A stretch of DNA of 64,000 nt from Okapia johnstoni (GCA_024291935.2 JAGTYA010000025.1:6903501-6967500); one strand, 5' to 3'; positions 10,175-21,706 are shown, numbered from the stretch's first letter. A program made the numbers and translations. Notes: a model not told the origin generated them from the sequence alone.

Positions 10175-10360
10175 GTGCTCCCAGAAGCAGAGCCTCAGCC
10201 AAGGGTTTCTGAGCAAGTGGTTTTGGGGAGGTGAGGCCCAGAAACACAGCTAGGGAGCAGGAAGAGAGACAGCGAAGGAAGCCAATGGAAGGAAGTGACC
10301 CCCACGGGCAACTGGAGCTCAGTCCTGCCAAGAACCTCTGGGAGACAGCATAAAACATTT
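10175..10360. repeat. Old unclassified repeat, related to 20330-20530
   Basis: The ordered blocks 'ttggggaggtgaggccc', 'aagccaatggaagg', 'gaacctctgggagacag' align collinearly with text at 20400-20520 of this window, so both are copies of one old element. I cannot name it. Confidence 0.4.
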
Positions 10361-10406
10361 ACCCCCAAGCTCTCCTGCCTGATGGGTGAGGGAGCTGGGT
10401 TATTTA

Positions 10407-10603
10407 TGAGTGCTTAGTCACTCAGTCATGTCTGACTCTTTTTGACCCCATGGACTGTAGTTCACCAGGCTCCGCTGTCCATGGGATTCTTGAGATAAGA
10501 ATACTGGAGTGGGTTGCCATTCCCTTCTCCAGGGGATCTTCCTGACCCAGGGACTGAACCCGGGTATCCTTCCTGCATCACAGGTGGATTTTTTACCATC
10601 TGT
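10407..10603 (-). mobile_element. Bov-tA SINE abutting BovB
   Basis: Reverse Bov-tA from 'gtgcttagtcactcagtcat' to 'accatctg'. The tRNA head is cut short at 10603 where a BovB 3' end begins, so the BovB probably inserted into the SINE head. Confidence 0.88.
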
Positions 10604-11036
10604 TGTTATTGTTCAGTAGCTAAGTCGAGTCCAACTCTTTGCAACCCCATGGACTGCAGCACACCAGGCTTCCCTGTCCTTAACTCTCTCTCAGAGTTTG
10701 CTCAAACTCATGTCCATTGGTGATGCCATCCAACCATCTCATCCTCTGTCACCCCCTTCTCCTCCTGTCCTCAGTCTTTCTCAGCATCAGAGTCTTTTCC
10801 AATGAGTTGGCTCTTCTCATCAGGTCACCAGAGTATTGGAGCTTCAGCTGTAGCATCACTCCTTCCACTGAATGTTCAGGGTTGGTTTCCTTTAGGATTG
10901 ACTGGTTTGATCTCCTTGCAGGCCAAGGGACTCTCAAGAGTCTTCTCCAACACCGCGGTTCAAAAGCATCAATTCTTCAGTGCTCAGTTTCTGTATGGTC
11001 CAGCTCTGCCATCCGTACATGACTACTGAAAGACGG
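10604..11036 (-). mobile_element. BovB LINE 3' end fragment
   Basis: Reverse complement of the BovB 3' 430 bp, starting 'tgttattgttcagtagctaa'. Frame-broken remnant of the ORF2 C terminus. No clear TSD. Confidence 0.9.
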
Positions 11037-12475
11037 TATTGTCTGGTATTTATACCCCCTTCCTATCAGCATTGGTTCAGGGCTGTTCTTAGGAGGTGCA
11101 AGTTCCCCTGGCGCTTCTGTTCCACTGTTGATGAGGGCAGCATGGCTCTGGGGCACAAGAGTGTCCTCAAGAAAGGGACGCAGGGCTGGCAGGTGGAAGT
11201 CAGGCAGGTGTGCACTAAAGAGGTCAGGGTGGGGGCCTGGAGCAGGACTCTGACGACAGTGCCGGGACACTCTGGTGGCTGAGCATCCTACACTATGATG
11301 TCATCGCCTGCTCAAATTCACTTGCTGAGTAGCTCCCTACCCTATAGCTACTGAACATGAACTTGAGGGGAGGGGAGAAAGGAGGGGCAGACATGTTTTT
11401 AAGATGATCCCCTGTAATCCCTGTGCATTAACATCTTGGCTGGGGAGGCTCTTTATATCTTAGTCTGCCAGTCACGGTTGCCACCACACTCAGCTCCCAC
11501 CCCTGCCTTCCTGCCCCAGCCCCCTAGGCTATGGCCCCCTAGGCCCCCACAACCTGCCCAATTATCTCCCCAAGAAACAGCCAGCCCAGGAAATGCGATG
11601 CTTGCAGAAAAGTTCATGTGCAGCAATTTCAGACTTTGAGGATTTAAGAAACTGCCCAAATTGAGGGTTTCTGAAATTACTCCACTTATCTCTTCTTGGC
11701 CTTACGACTGCTTTTTATAAATTGAGATGATGGAAATGTTTCTCTCTTCCAAAGAGAGGCATAAAGGGAACCAATTCCATTCGGCAACCCAAAACAGAGG
11801 CCTTAATTTTCTATTTCCTCTGCAGCCACAGTAAAGCTGTTAATCTTTAAACCTGCAGTGATGTTCTGATGTGGACGTCAAAGGAATCTGAAAGCTCATC
11901 CTGCCTCCCTGGAGCTTATCTGAATTTAGCCCCGAAAACAGACGTGGCAACCGAAGCCTTGAGTTCACTAGGGGTCCTTGGAGACGGGAGGTGTCTCTGC
12001 ACTCTGTTGTCAACACTGATTGAGCATGAACTGTGAGCCAGGCATGGTGCTGGGTCATGGGGGTACCCAAGTGAGTGAGCAGCAGCCCTGACTTGGGGAC
12101 CTCAGCATGGTGGGTGGGGAATCAGATGGCTCAGCAGACCACGGGCTCATCATACGGTGCATGTGATGCTTGATGGGGTGATGTCTGAGGGGCAAGGGCA
12201 TGACCTTGACCCTGGAGCCCTGGCACCATGAGGATACCAACCTCACCTGGGGGTGAGTCCAGGTTGAAACTTATGCAGAATCCACCCACCGCAGTTTCTA
12301 CACTCACTCCTTTCTCACTCTTTCCAGACACATTTTTAAAGATCACTGATGAGAGGAATCTGAGCACAAAATGCTGCAGAGACTTGAGCCTGTTTTTCCA
12401 CTGGCTGTCCAATGTTTCTGATGCTTTGAGGATAGCACCTCAGTTGGGCACTAAGCCATGTTTAAGACTCTCCTA
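11037..12475. other. Mostly unique DNA, no gene called
   Basis: Nothing recognisable over most of 1.4 kb. 12015-12110 ('gtgagccaggcatggtgctg') resembles an old MIR/L2-type tail. Minus and plus frames up to about 100 codons carry no domain. Confidence 0.45.
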
Positions 12476-12488
12476 TTCTACCAGAGCA

Positions 12489-12708
12489 CGCTTGTGCTCT
12501 ATCACTCAGTCCTGTCCAACTCTTTTTGATCCCATGGACTATAGCCCACCAGGCTCCTCTGTCCATGGGATTTCCCAGGCAAGAATACTGGATTGGGTTG
12601 CCATTTCCTCCTCCAGGGGATCTTCCCAACCCAGGGATCAAACCTGCATCTCTTGTGTCTCCTGCATTGTCAGGCAGGTTCTTTACCACCGAGGCACTTG
12701 GGAAGCTC
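12489..12708 (-). mobile_element. Bov-tA SINE with perfect TSD
   Basis: Full-length reverse Bov-tA. The 13-bp repeat ttctaccagagca occurs at 12476-12488 and 12709-12721. Confidence 0.95.
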
Positions 12709-12721
12709 TTCTACCAGAGCA

Positions 12722-13504
12722 GACCTCAGCCAAATGGGCATTCAAACAAGTCAGGCATTCAGTCAAGATCACCCCCTGGAGGTGACAGCTCGTCCTTCCT
12801 GCCAGAGAGGAGTGCCAAGGTGACATCATTCAAGAGAAGAAGAATGTCTCCTTAAGTGGGCCCCTAAGTTCTTATACACTTCCACACAAGCTTATTCTAT
12901 GGGGCCAAAGGGTCCGTGGAACACCAGTGCTCCATGCCCTCCAGCAAAAGGTTTATGATCCAATAAGTCTGAAAACTTACAGTGGTCTCAGCAGGATGGA
13001 TTGGGATAGACTGAAAGACACCAGTGACATCATTGAAGAGTCCAATGTTTCCTTAAAGGCAAAAGCCATAGAAACAGACTGGTTTCATTGGGAGTTCAGA
13101 GACAAATCTGGGGCTATTCCAGGACATGCCTGGTGGGGACTCCAGGCCCCCTGCACTTCTAAGTTCCTTCCAGAGACACCAGGTCACCTGTGCTACCAAA
13201 TATACAGTAGAAGCTTTCTGTCAGCACTGCGACATGAGATCATCAGTTTCTTTGGGATACGTGTATATTCCCCTTACTTGTCTGAACCATCCTGAGCATT
13301 CTGGCTCGAGCTTATCTGCTTAGTAGGTGAAAGAAACTGCTACAAATCAGTTGGCTGCTCGATCAAGCTTGTGCAAGGTCAATTCCCAAATTTATCATCC
13401 GCCTAGAAGTGAGCTGCCATTGGGATCCATGGCTGCCAGGGGATTGTTAAGAAGCACGCACATGGAATCTTATCCCCAAGAGATGATTAGGCCATGGGTC
13501 TAGC
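12722..13504. other. No feature recognised (12.72-13.50 kb)
   Basis: Unique-looking, A/T-leaning sequence. A plus frame of 122 codons (12927-13295) is open but has no recognisable motif and no convincing splice borders. Confidence 0.4.
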
Positions 13505-13590
13505 ATGTGGCCTGCACATTAGGGTTTCTTTCAAAGCTTCCCAGATGATTCCAGTGTGCAGCCAAAGTCAGGAACACTGGCCTAGAGAAA
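13505..13590 (+). repeat. MER5A-like DNA transposon end
   Basis: 'ttcccagatgattccagtgt' followed by 'tcaggaacactggcctagag' matches the terminal part of the hAT-derived MER5A repeat. Only one end is clear. Confidence 0.5.
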
Positions 13591-13599
13591 CCATGCAGT

Positions 13600-14055
13600 A
13601 GGCCCAGCTGACTCTCCTTCTTCAAAGGCAACAATTCACATACTACTAAAAGTTCTGTGAGCCGCTGTCTTAAAGACCCCTCTTTAACCCAATGCTTCCC
13701 AAACTTACTTAACCACAGAAACTTTTGTCTCCCAGCACTTATTGACATTGGAAAAATAGCATTCCACAGAACACACTTAGGATGTGCCAGCAACAAAGTA
13801 TTCTACAGGGGGAATGGGTGCTAGGAATAAAGGGCCAGCACCTTTACTGAAGACAGATCATTCTGAACTTTGCCTATGATGAAAGGTTGAATAATTGACC
13901 AAAATATTTGGTGTCTCTACATTGACCTCTGGCTTGGCCATGAGCTCTATCCTGGCCAATGAAACATGAGAGGAAGAGACGCATGTCCTTTGCCAGCAGA
14001 AGGTTTAACAGTCATTGCCTGGTGTCACTGAGTTCTCTCTTTCCCTTTTGCTGTG
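13600..14055. other. No firm feature (13.60-14.06 kb)
   Basis: 13680-13800 ('ttcccaaacttacttaacca ... ccacagaacacacttagga') looks like a second worn DNA-transposon-type repeat. The remainder is unassigned. Confidence 0.35.
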
Positions 14056-14059
14056 AAAG

Positions 14060-14265
14060 GGAAAGTGTTAGTGGCTCAGTCATGTCCAGCTCTTTGCAAC
14101 TCCCTGGACCATAGCCCGCCAGGCTTCTCTGTCCATGGAATTCTCCAGGCAAGAACACTGGAGTGCGTAGCCATCACCTTCTCCAGGGGATCTTTCTGAC
14201 CCAGGGATTGAACTCTGGTCTCCTACATTGCAGGCAGATTCTTTACCACTAGTGCCACCTGGAGA
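14060..14265 (-). mobile_element. Bov-tA SINE
   Basis: Reverse Bov-tA with BovB-tail, 'caagaacactggagtgcgta' and tRNA-head blocks in order. TSD not evident. Confidence 0.9.
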
Positions 14266-15855
14266 CAGCGATATTTCAGACAGGGATGCTCTGTCAGCCT
14301 GGGTCGTAGAGTGAAAGAGACATGACACAGACCCACAGCCAAGACATAAATCTTGTTGGTTATAGCCACTTAGACCTTGGGGTTACTTGTTACCAAGCAT
14401 AACTTAGCTTATGCTGACTGATGAACCTATGTAAATGGTGCTGGTAACATGCTTGTTCTTGTCATAAATTACTGAAAAATTAGGCTGGGCATTCAGATCT
14501 TCTGCTTTACTTGAATTTTTACTCTCAAGCGTGTATTTCATTAAAAAAAAAAACTGATTTAAAAGTGTTTCAAATTTTACCCTCATATTGACCTTTGTAG
14601 ATGGAATCTTTCTCCTGCTCAGGCTGGCAGGGTCAACTGGAATCTTTTTAAGGACATTTTTTTGCTCAGGCAAGACAACAAACTGCCTTTCCTGGAGGAG
14701 ATGCCTAACCTTTTAAAAATATCCTTTTGGAGCTCGGATGTGCAGAAAGAAATGCTCTGGGGGACATGGCTTTAAAATCAGTGGATGCTATTTTTGGTCT
14801 CTGCCCAACATACATAGGACCTGGGTCACCCACCTGGAGGGGAAATAGCTCAGCCAACATGTCAAGGCAATAACTTCCACAAGACCTTTCAGTTTCCTTC
14901 TTCAGGGACAATTAGGCAGTGAAGTAATGTATATCTACCCTCTGGAAAGATGTCCAACAGCAGCATGGAGCTCATCCTTTCACTGGTCCACTTAGGTCAG
15001 CTGGAGTCCCCTAGGTTGGACCCCCTGTGTGAACATCACTCAATCACTACCATGGTGCCTGTAATTCCACCAAGGAAGCTTTGTTCCTTCCAGCCTCCCG
15101 CCTTGGCCTGTGATGGAGCCAGAGTGGGACAGTGAGCCGGCTGTTTCATGAACAGAGATGTGCAACGGGTATCAGGTTAGAGGATCTAAAGGGTAGATTG
15201 TGAGCTGGAGGAGTTACCTGGAGCTGTCCCTTCCAGAACCAGACAAGACTGAGGCTAAGACAGGAATAAGCCTGACACCACAGACCTGGTCAGGGCTGAG
15301 TGCTAAGCATGGCTGGTATTCAGCTGGTATTAACTGGGGCACCCAAACCCTCTGCTACAACATAGAAATCGCGTCCTCATGTCACTAGCTGCTGTCCTTG
15401 AGGGTTGAAGCTCTAACAGCGGGATCTCGGGCACAGTGACCAGTGGTGGGAAGGACCCAGGCATTCTGTAAGGTCTGCCCCTACAACGCTTCCCTCCATC
15501 TATTGACCAAAGGGAGTGGAGCCTCTTGGGCAGAAGATACCCTGAAAGTGATTTGGTTTCTACCAGCTGAACAGAAGGCCCATGGGAAGGGAACATAGGT
15601 GGTGGACACCAAAAAGTGAAAAAGAGGGACAGAGGGAGGTAGAGTAGGGAAGGGGCCCGAGACAAGGCTCTCCAGCTTCTACGTGCAGAGGAGCACGTTG
15701 TACTCTGAAGGGGAAGTGGTGGCATCAGGCTGGGAAGAGAATGTCTCTTGAATGCTTGTACTCGGTGGGTTTCTATCAAGACCAGATCTCCTGATGTACT
15801 GAGGGCGAAATGTCTGGGAGAGAGGCAGGGATCCTTCTAAAGCCCTAAAAACCTA
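14266..15855. other. Unique DNA, no gene called (14.27-15.86 kb)
   Basis: No transposon recognised over 1.6 kb apart from an A run near 14541-14552. A 149-codon minus frame (15330-15779) is open but low-complexity in parts and shows no domain. No exon can be supported. Confidence 0.45.
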
Positions 15856-15859
15856 AAGA

Positions 15860-16765
15860 GTACCCCAAATATATGAAGAGTTCCTACAAATCAATGAAAT
15901 GATAGGCCACTAGACACTGGGGTAAAAGACTTAAATAGGCACTGTACAAAGAGAATGTCCACAACGTCCCTGGTGGTACAGTGGATAAGAATCTGCCTGC
16001 CAATGGGTTTGATCCCTGGTTTGGGAAGACTCCACATGCTGCAGAGTAACTACGCCTATGCACCACAATTACTGAGTCCATGCTCTAGGGCCTGTGAGCC
16101 ACAACCGCTGAGCCTGCATGCTGCAGTTACTGAAGACCATGCACCATATAGCCTGTGTTCCACAATAAGAGAAGCCACCGCAATGAAAAGCCGGTGTACC
16201 ATAACAAAGAGTAGCCCCCACTCACTGCAACTAGAGAAAGCCCACGTGCAGTAACAAAGACCCAGCACAGCCAAAAGTAAAATAAGTACATTTTTAAAAA
16301 AGGGAATATCCAAATGCCCAACAGGTGTATATTAGGAGGAATGACCTCACTACTGATCAGAGAAAGGAAAATTAACACCACAGTGAGGTACCTCTACACA
16401 CTCACCATGATGACTAAAATGCACCACAGACAGTATGGGTGTTTGCAAGGATGGGCTGACCATGCTGGAAGTGTACAGATGGCTCTGACTAACACAACAC
16501 TGGAGGAAAGAAGCCAGACACCAGCACTACACACTCCAAGAGTCAGTTCTTATAAAGTTCCAAAGCCAGACTTGGGAGAGTGCATTGGGAAGGACACGAC
16601 GGGGGCTTTTGGGATGGTGGTTCTGGTTCTAGAAGCTTTTTAACTTGGTGCTGGTTTCATGATGTCATCAGCTAGTGAAATTCATGGAGCTAATCATGTG
16701 CGATTTGTGTGTTTTTCTGCGTGTCTATAAGACTTCAGTAAAAATACCTTTAAGAAAGTATTTCT
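15860..16765 (+). mobile_element. Ancient L1M 3' end, split by a CHR SINE
   Basis: 15860-15962 ('agagttcctacaaatcaatg') and 16302-16765 are collinear parts of one L1. They run from the end of ORF2 into the 3' UTR ('gatctgggtgctggtt'-like text and a terminal 'gacttcagtaaaaatac'). Several internal deletions are evident. No ORF. Confidence 0.75.
15965..16300 (+). mobile_element. CHR-type SINE nested in L1M
   Basis: Forward CHR SINE: head 'ccctggtggtacagtggata', body 'agagaagccaccgcaatgaa', tail 'cagccaaaagtaaaataa'. Flanking gagaatgtcca (15951-15961) and gggaatatcca (16302-16312) form an imperfect TSD and mark the L1 break. Confidence 0.88.
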
Positions 16766-16984
16766 GTGTTCATTCTCTCCATTAATTCACCTATGTCTGA
16801 GGATAGAAAAAGCACTAAGAGATACCTGTTTCCTGAAAAAATACTTACCTGACTACACTCCTGTCCCTTTACGCAACAATGAAAAAACAACCACGTCTAG
16901 CTAAAATATGCCTCTCCGAAAAGACTGCTCGGTCTGCAGAATCTCTGTGTGGATGGGTGAGAGGGCTCTGCAAGTAACCAGCAC
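16766..16984. other. No feature recognised
   Basis: Short unique spacer between L1M and MIR. Confidence 0.4.
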
Positions 16985-17205
16985 CCCCAGTGTTTGAGGA
17001 ACTTTCGCCCACGGGATCTCATGTCACATTCCCAACAACTTGTGAAGGAGAGAGGATGACCCACATTTTAATAGATAAGGAACCCAAGGCTCAGAGAGGG
17101 TGGATGGCATTCACAAGGCCACATGGTCACATGCCAGACTGGGATGGGAGCCCTCGGTGTCTGGCTCTGAGTCTAGCCCTACTCTATCCCAGGTCATAGC
17201 TGCCT
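16985..17205 (-). repeat. MIR SINE
   Basis: Reverse MIR order: 'gggatctcatgtcacattcc', 'cacattttaatagataagga', 'acaaggccacatggtcaca', 'ggctctgagtctagccct'. Near full length but diverged. Confidence 0.75.
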
Positions 17206-17774
17206 GTTCACATTAGAGCAAAAGTTCTGAAACTTGAAAGGAAATTCTAAATCAAACACCATCTTTCATTAATTATAGATTGTCTCCCTTCCAGCCATCT
17301 ATTCCTGGTGAATGCACACAAACACACATGCAGCCCTGATCAAAGAAGTCTGGGGGCCCTGGGGGCCCAGGGACTGGGTGCCCCAGGAGTCCCCAAGTTG
17401 TTGGGGTGGGCCATGGGGAAAGGCAGACCAGGGTCATGTCCACATGGTCTAAGGGCAGCTGTGGCTTTTTCCTCTAGGACAGCACAGACCGCCTGCCCAG
17501 GGGCTTCATACAACCTACAGAACAACTCTATGGATGCCAAGTCCAGACAAAACTGGAGGGCAGGACTCTGTCCTACCTGGAGCAAGTGGGGAAGGGTTTT
17601 CTGAGACTGAGTGGCAACAGGGCAGGATGCCTGGGATCAGGCACCAACCCCAGCCTCCCAAAGGTCGGGGGGGCTTCAAGCTAGTGAAGTGGTGCCTCTG
17701 TTTCCTCTTACCTTCTCCAGGTACCGAGAACCCCACACCCCTCTCTCCTCTGGTCCTCACAAAGAGACCCAGCC
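17206..17774. other. Unique GC-rich DNA, no gene called
   Basis: Overlapping frames on both strands reflect GC content. 'cttaccttctccag' at 17709-17722 looks like an acceptor on plus and a donor on minus, but no supported exon adjoins it. Confidence 0.4.
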
Positions 17775-17885
17775 ACTCTGGTGTGAGACCTTGGCCAAGT
17801 CTCCACCGCACTCTAAGCCTCAACCTTGTCATTTAGAAAGCAGAAAATCTGGACAATACGGATCTCATAGTTCCTTTCAGTTTTC
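17775..17885 (+). repeat. MIR SINE fragment
   Basis: Forward core 'gtgtgagaccttggccaagt' then 'ctaagcctcaaccttgtcat'. Confidence 0.7.
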
Positions 17886-18767
17886 ATGTCTGGGCATGTC
17901 TCAGACCTCAGTGAAAGCAAAACACACAGGCCCCCAACCCTGAAGATTCAAGACGGCAACCAGATTCCGGTGGGGCTAGGACTGCTGTGTATTTCAACAT
18001 GATCCCTGAGCACTTTCGCTAGTGCCTGTTGACCTCTAAGACCACGGGCCCCAGACGTGATTTGAATCGGTACTTTTAATCATCTCCCAGAGAACTTGCC
18101 ATGAGTAGAGGTGTGTGAAACATTGGGCCCCAGTTAAGACAACTGCTGCTGGCCTAAGCGCCCGTAATTGGCACACACATCAAGCGACCTAACCGTGCCT
18201 CGGTTTCCCGATCATAATGTGGAAATAGTGGAGGTTCACTACAGTTCCTGGAGCGGCACGGCAGGGTGCCAGACCCCGGATCCTCATCAGAGAGAATTCT
18301 AGGCTGTATCTCCTGGACGAGGCAAGGGTCGGGGCAGCAAGCCCAGACCCACCTCATAAATCAAGAGCCAGGAAATGCTGAGCCGAGCCCTTGCCTCCAT
18401 ATATACCACACATTAGATGCTTCACTGGTGCCCCACAAGGGAGCTTTGTGAGGTGTGGGCCCCCGGGAAGAGGGGCAGGCAATTAACATAAATAAAACCA
18501 TGGGCCAGCTCTCCCCCAGGGTTCTCCAGCTCTTCAAGAAACCTCCTCACATGGGGGCTGGAAACACAGCTTTTTTTTTTTAATTGGAGGGGGAGCATTT
18601 GGCTCTGAGTTTTAGGGCACACAAAAGGCTCTCAAAAAGGAGACAGAAATCTATTACCCGCCTGGCCAGAAATAGCCCTGTTGGAGGCTGGGCTGAGGCC
18701 AGCAGCTGAGAAGCCATCCCAGGGGGCCTGGGGAGGCCTCTGAGATGGGACCAGGGGAGTCACTCAC
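17886..18767. other. Unique DNA, no firm feature (17.89-18.77 kb)
   Basis: 18180-18240 is weakly MIR-like. A T run lies at 18571-18580. If the minus-strand exon called just to the right is real, this stretch would be its downstream intron, but I found no second exon I can defend. Confidence 0.4.
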
Positions 18768-18951
18768 CGAGTCCCTGGGGGGCTGCCAGCTGCAGGGACG
18801 GCTGTGAGGGTACATCTTCCACTCCGGAAACCTCAAACTTGGGTGTGCCCTCAGGCTCCCCACCAGCCAGGGGTCCAATTGAAGAAGGACTCAGGGCATC
18901 TCTAAGGAGTGATAACTCCAGGGCATCAGTTTTCAGGGGTGAAACTATGTT
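18768..18951 (-). CDS. Candidate protein-coding exon, gene unknown
   Basis: Seen: on the minus strand a pyrimidine-rich stretch ending in cgcttgctcag precedes 18951. A strong donor (ACTCG then GTGAGTGAC) follows 18768. The 184 bases between read as 61 codons plus one base with no stop (phase 0 in, phase 1 out). They give an acidic/Leu/Ser/Pro sequence containing KTDALELSLLRDALSP and GTPKFEVSGVEDVP. It does not match any transposon I recognise. Inference: an internal exon of a minus-strand gene. I do not recognise the protein and found no partner exons. The surrounding frame is open for 109 codons, so chance remains possible. Confidence 0.27.
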
Positions 18952-18969
18952 CTGAGCAAGCGCCAGGCC

Positions 18970-19195
18970 CGGGGTGGGGGAGGTTGCTCTGGTGAGGCTG
19001 AATACCCAGCCTGTTCCCCCTGCCCCAGAGGGGGCACCTCTGTCCACTTTATCTGCTCGGGGGGGCAGCGCTTCGCCCCATGTAGACAAAGGCTCAGTCT
19101 AGGTGGCAAAAGGCTCTGGTCAAGTTTGTTCGGTCAGATTAACAAAGATGGTGCCCATTTTGGAGGTAATTTCTCTGTGGCGGGCACTGGAGGTC
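18970..19195. other. Unique GC-rich DNA
   Basis: Would be upstream intron of the candidate minus-strand exon. Nothing else recognised. Confidence 0.35.
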
Positions 19196-19199
19196 GCTT

Positions 19200-19390
19200 A
19201 GCCTACTGGTAAAGAAATAGCTTTAGAGTCAGAGCTAGCATTTCCTGGCTGTGTGACCTTGGCTATGTCACCTCACCTCTCTGTGCTAGGGTTTCTCCAG
19301 CTTCAAGACACGGTTAATGTGACTGCCCTGAGGATTCTATAAGACCATGCAAGGAAAAAGGGACAGTACCCAGCTGTAAAAAGGACAGTG
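19200..19390 (+). repeat. MIR SINE, nearly full length
   Basis: Forward MIR from 'tggtaaagaaatagctttag' through 'ggctgtgtgaccttggctat' and 'gtgctagggtttctcca' to 'aaaagggacagtacccag'. Confidence 0.8.
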
Positions 19391-19464
19391 AGTGCTTATT
19401 AGAGTAGAGGTTCTCTGTGTTATCTTTTTAGGTTCTTTACAACATGGAGATACAATTATGTATT

Positions 19465-19740
19465 GGTTAGCACAATGCCAGCTGCTGTAACAAATAAACC
19501 TCTTTGATTCAGTAGCTTAACAAATATTTTTACTCACATGCTCCAATGCTGGTGACTCTAGTTGGCAGGCAGCTTTGCTCCACATGGTGATTCAGGGACC
19601 CAGGCTCAGAATGCATCTAGGAGGAAGCTGAAAGAGATGATGGAGAAGATACAGCTTACTTCTTAACCACATTGGGCCTGGAAGTGACACACATCCCTTC
19701 CATTCACATTCTGTTGGTGAGAACCCATCACCTAAGTGCA
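19465..19740. repeat. Old unclassified mammalian repeat
   Basis: Opens 'gccagctgctgtaacaaata' and continues 'gatgctggtgactct...ggcaggcagctttgctccaca' and 'gaagtgacacacatcccttc'. I know this as a widespread old repeat but cannot name the family. Related text is at 52575-52790, and more loosely at 58640-58865 and 59395-59600. Confidence 0.45.
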
Positions 19741-19744
19741 GAGA

Positions 19745-20325
19745 GCACTAAAAAATGCCATCCCAGGCCTGAGCAGCCCCTCCAGCTCTGTTGCAGAAGG
19801 GGGTGCGCAAATCAGAGGACAATTAACCTTCTCTGCCACCTGTCATTCGAGGCAAAGGATGCCGAATCTCAGAGAGATGGACTTGCTCAAGCAGAGAAGT
19901 CTGTACATGGTGGTGCTGAGACCTGAGCTCAGTTCTATCTGCCTCATAAACTCATCCTTCCACTGTGCAGCCCTGCCTCTGCCTGGGGCATCACATCTCC
20001 TCCTGTCTGAGGGAAAGGGCTGGGACTTGACTCTGAAGTTGTGGCTGCACCAGCTACATGCTCTGAGCAGATTCAAGGGTCTTAGTGGATGCTGGAAAAG
20101 GCTGCCATTACAATCAATGGAGCAGAACGGAGGGAACCCAGACTATGAGCAATGTTTGAGGTCCAGTGGGCAAGATGCTAAATGGGAACCACAGTCTGGG
20201 TGGTGAGGGTGCAACAAATGAGAAAGGAAGGGTGGGGAGATGAGGCTGAGCCCTTTGGGCTGAACCAGCACGTGTCTTCCAGGAGCTGGTCTCTGAGCTG
20301 CGAGGGGCAGCCAAGAGACTCTAGG
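19745..20325. other. No feature recognised (19.75-20.33 kb)
   Basis: Unique-looking. A 156-codon plus frame (19736-20206) is open but has no motif and no splice support. Confidence 0.4.
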
Positions 20326-20329
20326 AATG

Positions 20330-20600
20330 CTGTGGAGTGTGTCTTACTTTGGTTTTCCTAGAAATAGACTTGACCAAGTATTCAAGCATAAATTGAATAT
20401 CTGGATGGGGAGGTGGGGCAGGGGACAGGAAGGGGAAGGCTGTTATGAAGCAGACGACCCCTATGGGCGACGAGAGCCCAGTTGTGCTGGAACTTCTGGG
20501 GGACAGTGTAGAATACGCCTCACAGATATCCCGACACGGCTTTTAATCCACCAGTCCCCCAGGTAGGCACCATCAGCCCACAGGCGGGTACCTGTAGCAA
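20330..20600. repeat. Old unclassified repeat, related to 10175-10360
   Basis: 'ggttttcctagaaatagact', 'atggggaggtgggg', 'gctggaacttctgggggaca', 'cctcacagatatcccgac' occur in the same order as in the copy near 10.2 kb where they overlap. Confidence 0.42.
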
Positions 20601-21555
20601 ATCAACAGCATCTGCTCCCTGGGTACTGTCCTGGGGCTCAGAATTATGTGGAGGGACCAGATATTGGTGCCATGGCAGCTGTGTATTTCCTGCCTTGGCC
20701 AGGACCGGCTTAGAAACCGGGGTCAATCCATGGCTGTGTGCAGGCAGCAAAGGGCCAGGTATGACCCCACGATGTGGGAGGGAGGGAAGTAACAGGATCC
20801 TCCGAGGAGGATGAAGGCATGCAGGATGGCTTTGGTACGCCAGCCACCGCCCTGAGGCTCACTATCAGCAGGACACGTCCCCTCCCACCCTCTCTTTGCA
20901 CTTTCCAAGTCCACATCCAGATCACCAGCCAGCCCAGAGCATGCAGCAATTCAACACTCGGCACAGCAGGACAGCCAGGCCCGCACCCATGCAAGGCAGG
21001 TGGCCAGGTGGCCAGGGCACCGCCCTCTGGGGGGAGCAGTGCCCTCCTAGGCAGCCAGCCCACCCCCAGGGCCAAAGGCCCTTGAAGTCATACCTGTGAG
21101 GACTTTTCTCCCCTAGTTCAAAAGGGTCCATGGAAGACATCAGTCAAAATGAACGCTCAGTTAAAAGCACTGAGAGGTAATTAAGTGCCATTTCCCTGCC
21201 GGAAATGCAAACACAGCTGGGGGGTGGTGGGGACAGCGGCATCTTTCAGCTAATCCTTGGGGGTCCCAGATTTGTGGCCAGGGAGGTTTGGATTTTGGGA
21301 GAGTGGAAAGGGTTGTGGGCAGGAACCCATGACTCTGTCTCCCCAGAAGTGCACAGGGACACCCAGAAGGTATCTCGGTGCTCCATACGGAAGTGCAGGC
21401 TGACACCCAGGAGTGTCAGTACTGAAGCTCTTCAGCCTGCACACAGGGGGCTGAGACGGGGGTCTGATTGGAGATGGGGGTTCAACTTGGAGAGAGCACT
21501 CATGGTAAACCCCTAAAAGAGACAGAGCTTTGGATCAAACATCCAAAGTTTCATT
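20601..21555. other. Unique GC-rich DNA, no gene called
   Basis: Long frames on both strands (up to 121 codons) overlap and lack domains. A minus donor-like AG/GTATGA (RC of 21088-21093) ends a short frame, but I cannot show an exon. Confidence 0.4.
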
Positions 21556-21559
21556 GATT

Positions 21560-21706
21560 ACAAGGTATCTGACTTTGACCAGGTGATGTCAACTCTTGAA
21601 CCTGTTTCCTTAACTGTAAAATGGGAACTATGATAGCAGTACTTACCTTCCTGGTGATCAGGAGGATTAAGTGGGACAGGCTACAGAAAACGCCTGATAT
21701 GTGGTG
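21560..21706 (+). repeat. MIR SINE, interrupted by Bov-tA
   Basis: Forward MIR ('tgtttccttaactgtaaaat', 'ggtgatcaggaggattaagt', 'acgcctgatatgtgg'). It resumes at about 21910-21940 ('gtagtagacaatcaattact') after the nested SINE. Confidence 0.75.

Noticed and set aside
12228..12785. 185-codon plus-strand frame
   Set aside because: More than half lies in the antisense of a Bov-tA SINE (12489-12708). Many SINE-antisense frames of this type ([23 protein letters not shown]) recur across the window.
17709..17740. Strong-looking plus acceptor or minus donor (cttaccttctccag)
   Set aside because: No convincing exon on either strand. The minus side runs straight into a MIR.
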